17,640 bases of DNA from an uncultured Lachnospiraceae bacterium (lineage in GTDB: Bacteria; Bacillota_A; Clostridia; Lachnospirales; Lachnospiraceae), in contig CADBME010000181.1 in the NCBI GenBank assembly GCA_902795715.1, forward strand, positions 1 to 17,640, given 5' to 3'. Every line of letters starts with the position of its first letter. The first letter of the stretch is position 1. A model generated the notes under the pieces. It did no database searches. It saw only the letters and a list, made by a program, of their open reading frames with translations, and was not told the DNA's origin. Shown here piece by piece: positions 7,527-15,050 of the stretch. Both the position numbers and the translations under genes were made by a program.

Positions 7527-8981
7527 TTGAAGCGAGTAGGAAGACAGGAGATTGTAAATAGCTCACTATGGAAAATAACAGAGACCCTGTGCACAAAGGG
7601 TGCGTCATTTGTCATCTCTGTTATTCTGGCAAGATTGCTTTTGCCGAGCGATTACGGAATTGTTGCAATAGCAGATGTTTTTATCAACTTTTCCACATTG
7701 CTGGTTCAGAGCGGTCTCAATACAGCGCTAATCCGCAAGGAAAGTGTGGATGATGAGGATTACTCGAATGCTTTTATCATGTGCATGGGCATTGCGGCTG
7801 CCTGCTACTTAGCATTCTTTATCTCGGCCCCGGCGATTGCCGCATATTATCAGGAGGATCTGGTCGTTTCCGTATTAAGGGTTCAGATGCTGTCCCTATT
7901 CCTTTGTGCTCTCGGCACAGTGCGGAATGCGATTATAGTCCGGGAATTTAAGTTTAAACAGCTGGCTATTATCAATTTTATCGCCGTAGTAATCGGAGGC
8001 GTATGCGGAATACTCATTGCCTTAAACGGGGGCGGTGTATGGGCCCTGGTGTTCTACACTCTGATTCGTGATGGAGCAGCGACAGCACTTCTTTTCCTGG
8101 TTGTAAGATGGAAGATGACATTTAAGATATCCAAGGTTCGAATGATGTCTCTGCTTGGATTCAGCGTGTGGGTATTGGTTGCATCTTTACTGGACTTTTT
8201 CGGCAACAATGCTTACAGCCTGGTGATCGGAAAGAGCTTCTCATTAACAGATCTGGGATATTACAATCGTGGCGCTCAGTTGCCGCAAATAGTATGTCTA
8301 TATACCTTTGGAGCAATCTCATCTGTACTGCTTCCTGCTTTAGCTCAGGTGCAGACAAGCATAAACGACCTGAAACGCCGGGTCAGAAAAATGGTAAAAT
8401 TTTCATCCTATATAATTTTTCCAATGATCACAGGATTAGCTGTCATAGGAAACCCTCTGGTTGAGCTGCTGTTTACCGAAAAATGGCTTCCGTGTGTTCC
8501 GATTCTTTGGGCGTCATGTATTAGCTTTGGTGTGAATCCATTAAGAACGATCAGTGTTCAGACTATATATGCGGTGGGGAAGTCAAATGAAGCTTTAATA
8601 ATTGAAGTGATAAGATTTATCTTACTGATGGCAGGGTTGTTTGCAGGCGTGAAGATGCTTCATGTGAATGTATATCAATTGACATTTATTATGGCGGGCA
8701 TTGCCGTAGTAAACATAGTAGTGTGTCAATTGTTTGCCGGGAAACACTGTGATTACAGTATGTTTGAATGGCTGGGCGATTTGAAGGAACCAATCATATT
8801 AAGTGCTGTTATGGGGGCATTAGTGTATGGTACAGGTACGGTGTTAAGCCCGTTCAAATTTGGTATAATAATTGAGGTTATGGTCGGAGCGGCGGCATAT
8901 GTTGCGCTATCCATATTGTTTAAATCAGAGTCTTATTATGAGATCGTAGATATCATTAGAAAGAGACGTAATCGTGAATAG
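7527..8981 (+). CDS. wzx: Wzx-type polysaccharide flippase (MOP superfamily, WzxC-like)
   Basis: This 484-residue polytopic membrane protein has about 12-14 predicted helices. It would move the finished undecaprenyl-diphosphate repeat unit from the cytosolic to the outer membrane face. Family marks include the opening VNSSLWKITETLCTKGASF, the helix-loop VILARLLLPSDYGIVAIA, QSGLNTALIRKESVDDEDYS, and the mid-protein LTDLGYYNRGAQLPQ, which is characteristic of the WzxC/TuaB branch. Size and layout are full length. It sits next to the polymerase, giving the complete Wzx/Wzy pair, and its end overlaps the next glycosyltransferase start by 8 bases. The start is TTG 7527. The function call is strong; the substrate is the unknown repeat unit of this locus. 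Confidence 0.93.
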   Translation: MKRVGRQEIVNSSLWKITETLCTKGASFVISVILARLLLPSDYGIVAIADVFINFSTLLVQSGLNTALIRKESVDDEDYSNAFIMCMGIAAACYLAFFISAPAIAAYYQEDLVVSVLRVQMLSLFLCALGTVRNAIIVREFKFKQLAIINFIAVVIGGVCGILIALNGGGVWALVFYTLIRDGAATALLFLVVRWKMTFKISKVRMMSLLGFSVWVLVASLLDFFGNNAYSLVIGKSFSLTDLGYYNRGAQLPQIVCLYTFGAISSVLLPALAQVQTSINDLKRRVRKMVKFSSYIIFPMITGLAVIGNPLVELLFTEKWLPCVPILWASCISFGVNPLRTISVQTIYAVGKSNEALIIEVIRFILLMAGLFAGVKMLHVNVYQLTFIMAGIAVVNIVVCQLFAGKHCDYSMFEWLGDLKEPIILSAVMGALVYGTGTVLSPFKFGIIIEVMVGAAAYVALSILFKSESYYEIVDIIRKRRNRE

Positions 8982-10128
8982 TATACTTGTTTCTTATCAT
9001 CTGCTGGATCCGGCAACAATTCTGACAACTGCTTTTTTCAGGCAGTTTGGGGAATGGGCCGGAATCAGGGTAACCTGCGAAGATATTTTTAGCGTTACCA
9101 AAGAAAAGATGAACAACTGTGATATTTTTGTTTTGATCAGACCGCAGCATCCGCTTTGTTATGCGTTACAAAAAAATGCTAAGAAAATGGGAAAGCTGAC
9201 AGGGGTCATGCTTGATGACGATTTTTTTGAAATTCCTGATTATAAAACAAGAAGACCGGTACAAAAAACTGTTCTGAGCAAAACTATCAGAATTGCAGAT
9301 ATATTGTTTTCAACTAACGATTCGCTGGGACACAAAATGGAGAGGATGTCGTCTAAAGGGGTGTTTGTCAGAATTGATGTACCGGTGGACGAAACGGAAA
9401 TGCATCCTTATAGTGGCAATAAATCAGATGACATAAAAATAGCTTACTATGTAAATGATGGAAATCCCGGTGCAATAGAAGGTGTCATAAATCCGGTTAT
9501 TCCGGTGTTAAACAAAAAATACAAGGATAAGCTCAAATGGTATTTTATAGGCTTATCTAAGAAGGTCAGATTCGATGAGAAACCTCTTGACTATACGATT
9601 GTCGATAAAATGAGTATCGATGCGTTTAAAAAATATCTTCAGGAAGAAGGTTTTGATATAGGTATCGCACCTTTGGTTGATTCAAGTTTTAATAAAGCAA
9701 AATATGTAAATAAATTAATTGAGTATACTATGGCGGGCATACCGGCTATTTACTCAAATGTCGAACCATACAAAAGCACTGTACAACCCGGAGAAATGGG
9801 AATTCTTGCTAATAATGATCCGCAGTCCTGGGAAGAAGCTTTTGATAAAATGATCAACTGTGACAGGGCAGAGTTTGTGTCCGTAATACAGAAAGCAATT
9901 ATTCGGAATTATGGAATCGAAGATATCGGAAGAACGATTATTGAAACATATCCGGATATAAAGACATACGAAAGCAAAAGAAAGAAAATCAGCGGTTTAA
10001 ATTGGAATATAAGCACAGGCTTTTCAAAAGCTGTTAATCTTATCGACTATCCACTAAGAGCGACGGGAAGGATTCGGGAAGAAGGCATACGAAGCACAGT
10101 GACGTGGATAAAAGCGAGGTATATGTAG
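8974..10128 (+). CDS. GT-B glycosyltransferase, first of two paralogues
   Basis: This 384-residue probable GT4-like glycosyltransferase acts on the growing lipid-linked unit in the cytosol. An N-terminal domain contains CDIFVLIRPQHPL and a DDD motif at residues 81-83 (GVMLDDDFFEIP), followed by ILFSTNDSLGHKM. The C-terminal donor domain has FDIGIAPLVDSSFNKAKYV and a conserved glutamate at E250 in KLIEYTMAGIPAIYS. A C-terminal extension ends in RIREEGIRSTVTWIKARYM, rich in basic residues and possibly membrane-associating. The gene at 10812-11960 shares all these features at nearly the same positions. It starts with GTG 8974 inside the end of the flippase gene; the ribosome binding site is weak, which fits translational coupling. 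Sugar specificity cannot be read. Confidence 0.82.
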   Translation: MNSILVSYHLLDPATILTTAFFRQFGEWAGIRVTCEDIFSVTKEKMNNCDIFVLIRPQHPLCYALQKNAKKMGKLTGVMLDDDFFEIPDYKTRRPVQKTVLSKTIRIADILFSTNDSLGHKMERMSSKGVFVRIDVPVDETEMHPYSGNKSDDIKIAYYVNDGNPGAIEGVINPVIPVLNKKYKDKLKWYFIGLSKKVRFDEKPLDYTIVDKMSIDAFKKYLQEEGFDIGIAPLVDSSFNKAKYVNKLIEYTMAGIPAIYSNVEPYKSTVQPGEMGILANNDPQSWEEAFDKMINCDRAEFVSVIQKAIIRNYGIEDIGRTIIETYPDIKTYESKRKKISGLNWNISTGFSKAVNLIDYPLRATGRIREEGIRSTVTWIKARYM

Positions 10129-10135
10129 TATAGCA

Positions 10136-10819
10136 ATGAGTAACATCAAGAGGCTGATAGGACTTAGAAAAGAAATTGTGCTGGATATAAAAAAGAAGCT
10201 GGCACTGCTTGAAATGCAGAGGGAATGGAGAGCAAACAATACTCAGAATGGAACCGTAGCTGCAAACATATTCCCTCTGGAAAAAGTAGATGTAGGAAAG
10301 AACACCTACGGCACGTTAAAAGTGCTGTGTTTTGATAATCCCGAAGAACACCTGTCTATAGGGGCATACTGCTCAATAGCAGAAAATGTCACATTTGTGC
10401 TGGGGGGAGAACATAATTACAAGAGGCTGTTTACATTTCCTGTCTGGACGCATGTTTATGGCAATAAAGCTCTTGAGTTCACGCCGACCAAGGGACCGAT
10501 TTCCATCGGAAATGACGTGTGGATCGGATATGGAAGTGTTATTCTCTCCGGTGTCAGTATAGGGAATGGAGCAGTAATCGGGGCTAACAGTATAGTTGCA
10601 AAAGATATACCTCCATACTCTGTTTACGCAGGTAACAAAGTAATAGGCGAAAGGTTTGATAAAGATACTATTAATAAAGTAAAGAGTATTGATCCGGAAG
10701 ATATAGAAGGAATGGATGAGCAGAGCATAAAGGCTAAATCGTCCAGGGACGTAACTGAAATAGAAGATATATTGGATCAGATACAAAACAGCCATAAGGA
10801 GAATACCTCGAATGAATAG
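10136..10819 (+). CDS. CatB-like left-handed beta-helix O-acetyltransferase
   Basis: This 227-residue acetyltransferase of the xenobiotic/VatD-CatB branch of hexapeptide proteins probably O-acetylates a sugar in the cytosol using acetyl-CoA. The beta-helix begins VDVGKNTYGTLKVL, continues LSIGAYCSIAENVTFV, and has the family active-site segment GGEHNYKRLFTFPVW with the catalytic histidine candidate H93. ISIGNDVWIGYGSVILSGVS follows, then GANSIVAKDIPPYSVYAG and the usual RFD exit. The tail after about residue 178 is acidic and lacks the paired tryptophans usual in CatB enzymes. The N-terminal helix (KRLIGLRKEIVLDIKKKL) is common in capsule-cluster members of the family. It lies between two paralogous glycosyltransferases, so it may modify one of the sugars they add. 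The ribosome binding site is weak. Confidence 0.85.
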   Translation: MSNIKRLIGLRKEIVLDIKKKLALLEMQREWRANNTQNGTVAANIFPLEKVDVGKNTYGTLKVLCFDNPEEHLSIGAYCSIAENVTFVLGGEHNYKRLFTFPVWTHVYGNKALEFTPTKGPISIGNDVWIGYGSVILSGVSIGNGAVIGANSIVAKDIPPYSVYAGNKVIGERFDKDTINKVKSIDPEDIEGMDEQSIKAKSSRDVTEIEDILDQIQNSHKENTSNE

Positions 10820-11960
10820 GGTCGTTTTTCTGTACGAAAGAGATATGCCTACGGTAAGCACTATGAGGGACATGTTTGTTGACTTCGATGCAGCCAAAGC
10901 CATTGACGCTTCATTTGTCAGACTGATGGATGTCAACAAAGCGATCCTGCAAGGCATCGACGCACTTGTGTGCATAAGGCCTAATAATACGCTTTCTGCC
11001 TACATAGCAAAATGCCTGAAAAAGCAGGGGGTAAAAACAATCACCTTTTGCGATGATGACCTGGTAAATTACAGACAAACATCTAAATGGAGAAGATTGG
11101 CATTAAAAAAAGTGCTAAAATACTCGGATTGTGTCTGGTCCCCAAGCAAAATAATATGTGACAAATACAAATCACTGACAGATGGAAAACGGGCGACGCT
11201 GATAGGCACCGTAGTTTCCGAAACTCAAATTAAAAAAAGAACGGAATATGACAATGATCCGGTCAGGATAGTATATGCAGCTAACCCCAACCACATTCCA
11301 TTCTTTGATGAGATTATAAAACCTGTTTTGCCGGATCTGATTGAAAAATACGGAAAGGGGATATCCTTTCATTTTGTAGGCGTTCATCCTGACATGACGG
11401 AATACTCGGATAATATTGATGTTGAGTATATAGACAGCATGGGGCTTGATGAATTCCGGGAGTTTATTGCTGATGCACAGTACGATATAGGGCTTGCTCC
11501 GCTGCCGGATACGGAGTTTACCAGATGTAAATATGCCAACAAGTATATTGAGTATTCTATGGCCGGCATTTCTGGTATATACTCTTCCATAGCCCCATAC
11601 GAGGCGGCTGTGAAGCCGGGGATAACTGGGTGGCTGGCAGAAAACAATAAAGAGTCCTGGCTAAAAGCAATGACTGAGGCCATTGATAATAAGGAGCTTA
11701 GAGAGGAAATAGCATGTAACGCTCAGGAAGATTTAAGACTCAACTATTCGGAAGAGTCTTTGCTGCCGAAAGTTATTGATGACATTTCAAATGCGAATAA
11801 GGACAAGACACCTCCGGTTATCGATTTGAATAATCTTAACCTTGCAAAGGCAATATATAAAGCATTACTAATACCGGACAGGGTGTTTTTAACAATCTTC
11901 TATTTGCGGGAAGGTGGTCCGAAAGAGGTTATAAGAAGGATAAGACAACACTTTTCCTGA
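10812..11960 (+). CDS. GT-B glycosyltransferase, second of two paralogues
   Basis: This 382-residue probable GT4-like glycosyltransferase is clearly related to 8974-10128. Shared marks are CIRPNNTLSAYIAKCL, the DDD motif again at residues 81-83 (TFCDDDLVNY), CVWSPSKIICDKY, and the donor-domain block YDIGLAPLPDTEFTRCKYA followed by E247 in KYIEYSMAGISGIYS. VKPGITGWLAENNKESWLKA matches the paralogue segment by segment. The C-terminal tail has a comparable REGGPKEVIRRIRQHF motif. Start ATG 10812 overlaps the acetyltransferase gene by 8 bases, with AAGGAG at 10797-10802. Divergence is large enough that the two enzymes probably use different acceptors or donors. The activity is inferred from fold features. 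Confidence 0.82.
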   Translation: MNRVVFLYERDMPTVSTMRDMFVDFDAAKAIDASFVRLMDVNKAILQGIDALVCIRPNNTLSAYIAKCLKKQGVKTITFCDDDLVNYRQTSKWRRLALKKVLKYSDCVWSPSKIICDKYKSLTDGKRATLIGTVVSETQIKKRTEYDNDPVRIVYAANPNHIPFFDEIIKPVLPDLIEKYGKGISFHFVGVHPDMTEYSDNIDVEYIDSMGLDEFREFIADAQYDIGLAPLPDTEFTRCKYANKYIEYSMAGISGIYSSIAPYEAAVKPGITGWLAENNKESWLKAMTEAIDNKELREEIACNAQEDLRLNYSEESLLPKVIDDISNANKDKTPPVIDLNNLNLAKAIYKALLIPDRVFLTIFYLREGGPKEVIRRIRQHFS

Positions 11961-12013
11961 TTATGATAAAACAAGACAGCATGATTGTATTGTAAAAAAG
12001 AAAGGAAATACAA

Positions 12014-12898
12014 ATGAAAGGAATAATACTTGCGGGCGGAGCGGGCACAAGACTTTATCCGTTAACAATGGTGACAAGCAAACAACTTTTGCCGGTATAC
12101 GATAAACCTATGATCTATTATCCGCTATCAACGCTGATGCTTGCAGGGATAAGAGATATTTTGATTATTTCTACTCCTGAAGATACGCCAAGATTTCGTG
12201 AACTGCTTGGTGACGGAAGCCAGTTTGGAGTTAACTTAAGCTACGAAGTTCAGCCATCTCCGGACGGACTGGCGCAGGCATTCATCATAGGGGAGGATTT
12301 TATTGGTGAAGAAGAATGCGCAATGATTTTGGGAGATAATATTTTTTACGGAGGCGGACTCGGTGAAAAACTCAGGACTGCAGTAAGCAATGCGAAAAAT
12401 GGTAAAGCAACCATTTTCGGATATTATGTAAATGATCCCGAAAGATTCGGAATTATGGAATTTGATGAGAATAAGAAAATTCTGTCAGTTGAGGAGAAAC
12501 CAAAGAACCCAAAATCAAATTATTGCATAACAGGCCTGTACTTTTATCCGAAGGGAGTCGCAAAAAAGGCGAAGGAAGTAAAGCCTTCTGCGCGCGGCGA
12601 GCTGGAAATAACTTCGTTAAATGATATTTATCTTAAAGAAGAGATTCTTCAGGGTATAATTCTCGGAAGAGGTTATGCGTGGCTTGACACAGGGACGATG
12701 GAAAGCCTTGTAGATGCAGCTGACTTCGTAAGAATGATAGAAAAACGACAGGGTATAAAAATATCTGCTCTGGAAGAGATAGCGTACAATAATGACTGGA
12801 TAGACAAAACCAGTCTTCTGGAAGCAGCCAATAAATACGGCAAGAGCCCATATGGCAAGCATCTTAAAAATGTAGCTGAAGGGAAAATTGCTTATTAA
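12014..12898 (+). CDS. rmlA: Glucose-1-phosphate thymidylyltransferase (RmlA)
   Basis: This 294-residue cytosolic enzyme makes dTDP-glucose from glucose-1-phosphate and dTTP, the first step of dTDP-rhamnose and other dTDP-deoxysugar pathways. It opens with the nucleotidyltransferase signature [17 protein letters not shown], then [32 protein letters not shown], the metal-binding aspartate in [21 protein letters not shown], and the late [18 protein letters not shown]. All are diagnostic of the RmlA family, and the length (about 290) is standard. Its 53-base upstream gap, the longest so far in the window, holds GAAAGGA as ribosome binding site but no convincing promoter. rmlC is two genes downstream; rmlB and rmlD are not in the window. 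Confidence 0.97.
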   Translation: MKGIILAGGAGTRLYPLTMVTSKQLLPVYDKPMIYYPLSTLMLAGIRDILIISTPEDTPRFRELLGDGSQFGVNLSYEVQPSPDGLAQAFIIGEDFIGEEECAMILGDNIFYGGGLGEKLRTAVSNAKNGKATIFGYYVNDPERFGIMEFDENKKILSVEEKPKNPKSNYCITGLYFYPKGVAKKAKEVKPSARGELEITSLNDIYLKEEILQGIILGRGYAWLDTGTMESLVDAADFVRMIEKRQGIKISALEEIAYNNDWIDKTSLLEAANKYGKSPYGKHLKNVAEGKIAY

Positions 12899-12923
12899 TC
12901 TTATAAAGCGAGAGAAAGAGACA

Positions 12924-14363
12924 ATGGAAAGAAGTAGCAGCAAAGCCATACAGAGCCAATATCCCCTTAGTATAAGGGAATTGATATGGACTATGTTTAG
13001 ACACTGGAAGGCGGTAGTGGTTACTGCTTGTATTATGGCGATCCTTTTTTCCGCACTTCAAATGGTGAGACATGATAAAGCGATGAAGGCGGAAAAGATG
13101 AACCAGGATACTCTGCTTTCATTACAAGCGGAAGAAATAATGAGCAGCCTGGACAGTGGAGAACAAATAACAGTAAACAGACTTCTCAGATTAAGGAACA
13201 TAAAAAAAGAAGCAGAGGAATATACAAAGAACTCTGTCCTTATGAATGTCAATGCATACGATCTTACGCTTGCAGAAATAAATTGCACCGAGGAAGATGA
13301 ACAGGAAAGAGGGTCTTCTTTTGAAAGACTACAAAGCAAACTTGGATCGGAAGAAATAAGCAGCTATATAGCCGGAGAACTCGGTGAAGAATATAGTGCA
13401 TGGCAAGTGAGCGAGCTGCTGCTGTTTAAAGACAAAGACTCAGAGGATGCCCTTGACGGTGAACAAAACCTTACGGTTTCCATGGTCGTACCGGATGATG
13501 TCGATGGAGAACATGCGTTATCCGTATTGGAAAAAGCAGCAAACAAAGTCATTAAAGATGAAGGCCTCAGAATTTCGCTGGCAGGTAAAGTTATAAAGCA
13601 GACCTCGGATTACCGGGTTGTAAGCAGACAGAATGATACTATGGGAAGGATGTCTACAACAGACGCGCAAATCACAGGTCTCAGAAGCACGCTGTCGCCA
13701 AAACAAATATCGGTATATGAAAGTCTTGCTGCCTCTGAAGACTTAAAAAACAGCATAGAGACTGAAACAGACAGCGAAAACACAAAAACAGGATTCAGCA
13801 AAAAAGATGCAGCAGTTGGATTCGTCGGGGGTATTCTGCTTTATGTTATTATTTATGTCGCCTATATTCTGCTGCGTGGAAAAGTACAGAATTCGGAAGT
13901 TTTCGAAATTGCCGGCATATCGATAATAGGAGAGTGGAATTTAGTAGATGAAAAAAGCCAGGGAATAAAAGGCAGTTTGTTTAATGATAAAAAGGTGTTT
14001 GCACTGCAGCACAAGAAACATTTAAACACTGAAAACGAAATGTTAAACACTAAAAAAACCCTTACACATATGTGTGAAGAGAGAGACTATTCAAAGCTGC
14101 TCCTGGTGGAATTGTCTGAATCCGAAGAATCAACGACAAATATGCTCACCAAACTAACAGAACAATTAAAAGAAAATGGCATTGAATCAAATATATGCGG
14201 AATGGACGATTTTAGAGATACAATGGATCTATCCGCATACGATGCGATCGTTCTTGTTGTAAACGGCAACGAAACCAGGAAAGATGACGTGGGAGATATT
14301 CTTGCAAAAGTATCCAATTACGGAAAGGAAATACTTGGAGGAATATCTGTGTCGTGCTGCTAA
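12924..14363 (+). CDS. Wzz-like chain-length regulator fused to a degenerate tyrosine-kinase-like domain
   Basis: This 479-residue membrane protein probably controls polysaccharide chain length. A first membrane helix lies at about residues 29-47 after a cytosolic SIRELIWTMFRHWKA, as in Wzz/CapA proteins. A long extracytoplasmic region, largely helical and charged, runs to about 290, and a second helix spans about 297-317. The C-terminal 160 residues look like a BY-kinase (CapB/YwqD) domain: a KHLNTENEMLNTKKTL helix, a strand YSKLLLVEL, then SESEESTT at residues 398-405 where active kinases have a P-loop ending GKST, and later YDAIVLVVNGNETRKDDV and ILGGISVSCC. E402 sits where the Walker A lysine should be, and there is no terminal tyrosine cluster, so it is probably a pseudokinase. 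The start is ATG 12924; a TTG at 12888 is possible but unsupported. Confidence 0.75.
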   Translation: MERSSSKAIQSQYPLSIRELIWTMFRHWKAVVVTACIMAILFSALQMVRHDKAMKAEKMNQDTLLSLQAEEIMSSLDSGEQITVNRLLRLRNIKKEAEEYTKNSVLMNVNAYDLTLAEINCTEEDEQERGSSFERLQSKLGSEEISSYIAGELGEEYSAWQVSELLLFKDKDSEDALDGEQNLTVSMVVPDDVDGEHALSVLEKAANKVIKDEGLRISLAGKVIKQTSDYRVVSRQNDTMGRMSTTDAQITGLRSTLSPKQISVYESLAASEDLKNSIETETDSENTKTGFSKKDAAVGFVGGILLYVIIYVAYILLRGKVQNSEVFEIAGISIIGEWNLVDEKSQGIKGSLFNDKKVFALQHKKHLNTENEMLNTKKTLTHMCEERDYSKLLLVELSESEESTTNMLTKLTEQLKENGIESNICGMDDFRDTMDLSAYDAIVLVVNGNETRKDDVGDILAKVSNYGKEILGGISVSCC

Positions 14364-14399
14364 GCTAACTGTTACAGGATCAATAATAAAGAGGAAAAA

Positions 14400-14957
14400 A
14401 TGGGGAAATTTACATTTACTGAAACTAAAATAAAGGGAGTCTATATAATCGAACCGGAAGTCTTCGGAGACAAACGGGGATATTTTATGGAGACATACAA
14501 AGGCTCGGAATTCGAGAAAAACGGATTGTTCTATGAATTTGTTCAGGACAATCAATCATCGTCAAGAAAGGGTGTATTAAGAGGATTGCATTTTCAGAGG
14601 ACACATCCGCAGGCAAAGCTTGTAAGAGTATTATCCGGGGAGGTGTTCGATGTTGCGGTAGACTTGCGTAAAGACTCGGAGACATATGGGGAGTGGGTAG
14701 GTGCACTTCTTTCCGGGGAAAATAAAAAGCAGTTTATGATTCCACGTGGTTTTGCGCATGGCTTTGTTGTTTTGTCGGAACACGCAGAATTTGCGTATAA
14801 GTGTGATGAGTATTACCATCCTGAGGATGAGGGCGGACTTATATGGAATGATCCGCAGATAGGAATTGAGTGGCCAATAAAAACAGGTATTATTCTCAGT
14901 GAAAAGGATAAAAACTTTCCAACGCTTGCGCAGGAAAAAGTAGAGTTTATATTATAA
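14400..14957 (+). CDS. rmlC: dTDP-4-dehydrorhamnose 3,5-epimerase (RmlC)
   Basis: This 185-residue cupin-fold epimerase inverts C3 and C5 of dTDP-4-keto-6-deoxyglucose. Marks in order are VFGDKRGYFMETYKG, the active-site block GVLRGLHFQRTHPQAKLVRV with H64 and K73, VFDVAVDLRKDSETYG, IPRGFAHGFVVLSE, and KCDEYYHPEDEGGLIWNDP with the conserved tyrosine region. All key family positions visible to the eye are kept and the length is normal (about 180). GAGG at 14391-14394 is the ribosome binding site for ATG 14400. It sits after the Wzz-like gene instead of beside rmlA. Without rmlB or rmlD in the window, the end product could be dTDP-L-rhamnose or another dTDP-deoxysugar. Confidence 0.96.
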   Translation: MGKFTFTETKIKGVYIIEPEVFGDKRGYFMETYKGSEFEKNGLFYEFVQDNQSSSRKGVLRGLHFQRTHPQAKLVRVLSGEVFDVAVDLRKDSETYGEWVGALLSGENKKQFMIPRGFAHGFVVLSEHAEFAYKCDEYYHPEDEGGLIWNDPQIGIEWPIKTGIILSEKDKNFPTLAQEKVEFIL

Positions 14958-14981
14958 ATTATAAAATAGTCAGAAAATGAA

Positions 14982-15009
14982 TACCGATACGCAGATAATG
15001 TATCAGGTA
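14982..15009 (+). repeat. Imperfect inverted repeat upstream of the aminotransferase-carrier module
   Basis: TACCGATAC (14982-14990) is followed, after a 9-base loop, by its reverse complement interrupted by a single extra A (GTATC, A, GGTA; 15000-15009). This gives a 9-bp stem with one bulge. No T-run follows, so it is a poor intrinsic terminator. It lies where the -35 region of the downstream -10 candidate would be and could be a regulator site. It is in the largest gene gap of the window (93 bases). Confidence 0.45.
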
Positions 15010-15018
15010 GCAATTAAA

Positions 15019-15024
15019 TATAAT
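15019..15024 (+). promoter_or_regulatory. Possible promoter -10 element (TATAAT)
   Basis: A perfect TATAAT lies 26 bases before ATG 15051 in an AT-rich stretch. The position 17 bases upstream (14996-15001, TAATGT) is a poor -35 match and there is no extended -10. If real, it would be weak or activator-dependent, and would give the genes from 15051 onward their own transcript. AT-rich gaps often contain such hexamers by chance. Confidence 0.35.
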
Positions 15025-15036
15025 AATTTCGGATGA

Positions 15037-15043
15037 AAAGGAG
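15037..15043 (+). promoter_or_regulatory. Ribosome binding site fixing the start at ATG 15051
   Basis: AAAGGAG lies 7 bases before ATG 15051. An in-frame ATG at 15033 precedes this site and would place the site inside the coding sequence, so 15051 is preferred. Confidence 0.8.
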
Positions 15044-15050
15044 AAAACAG

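Noticed and set aside
11961..12013. Possible promoter (TATGAT at 11962-11967) before rmlA
   Set aside because: No -35-like sequence at 16-18 bases upstream (11939-11944 reads GATAAG), the gap is only 53 bases, and AT-rich DNA gives such hexamers often.
12924..14363. Active tyrosine kinase (CapB/YwqD)
   Set aside because: The Walker A lysine position is glutamate and there is no terminal tyrosine cluster.
14958..15009. Intrinsic terminator after rmlC
   Set aside because: The inverted repeat has a weak, AT-containing stem and is not followed by a run of T, so rho-independent termination is unlikely.
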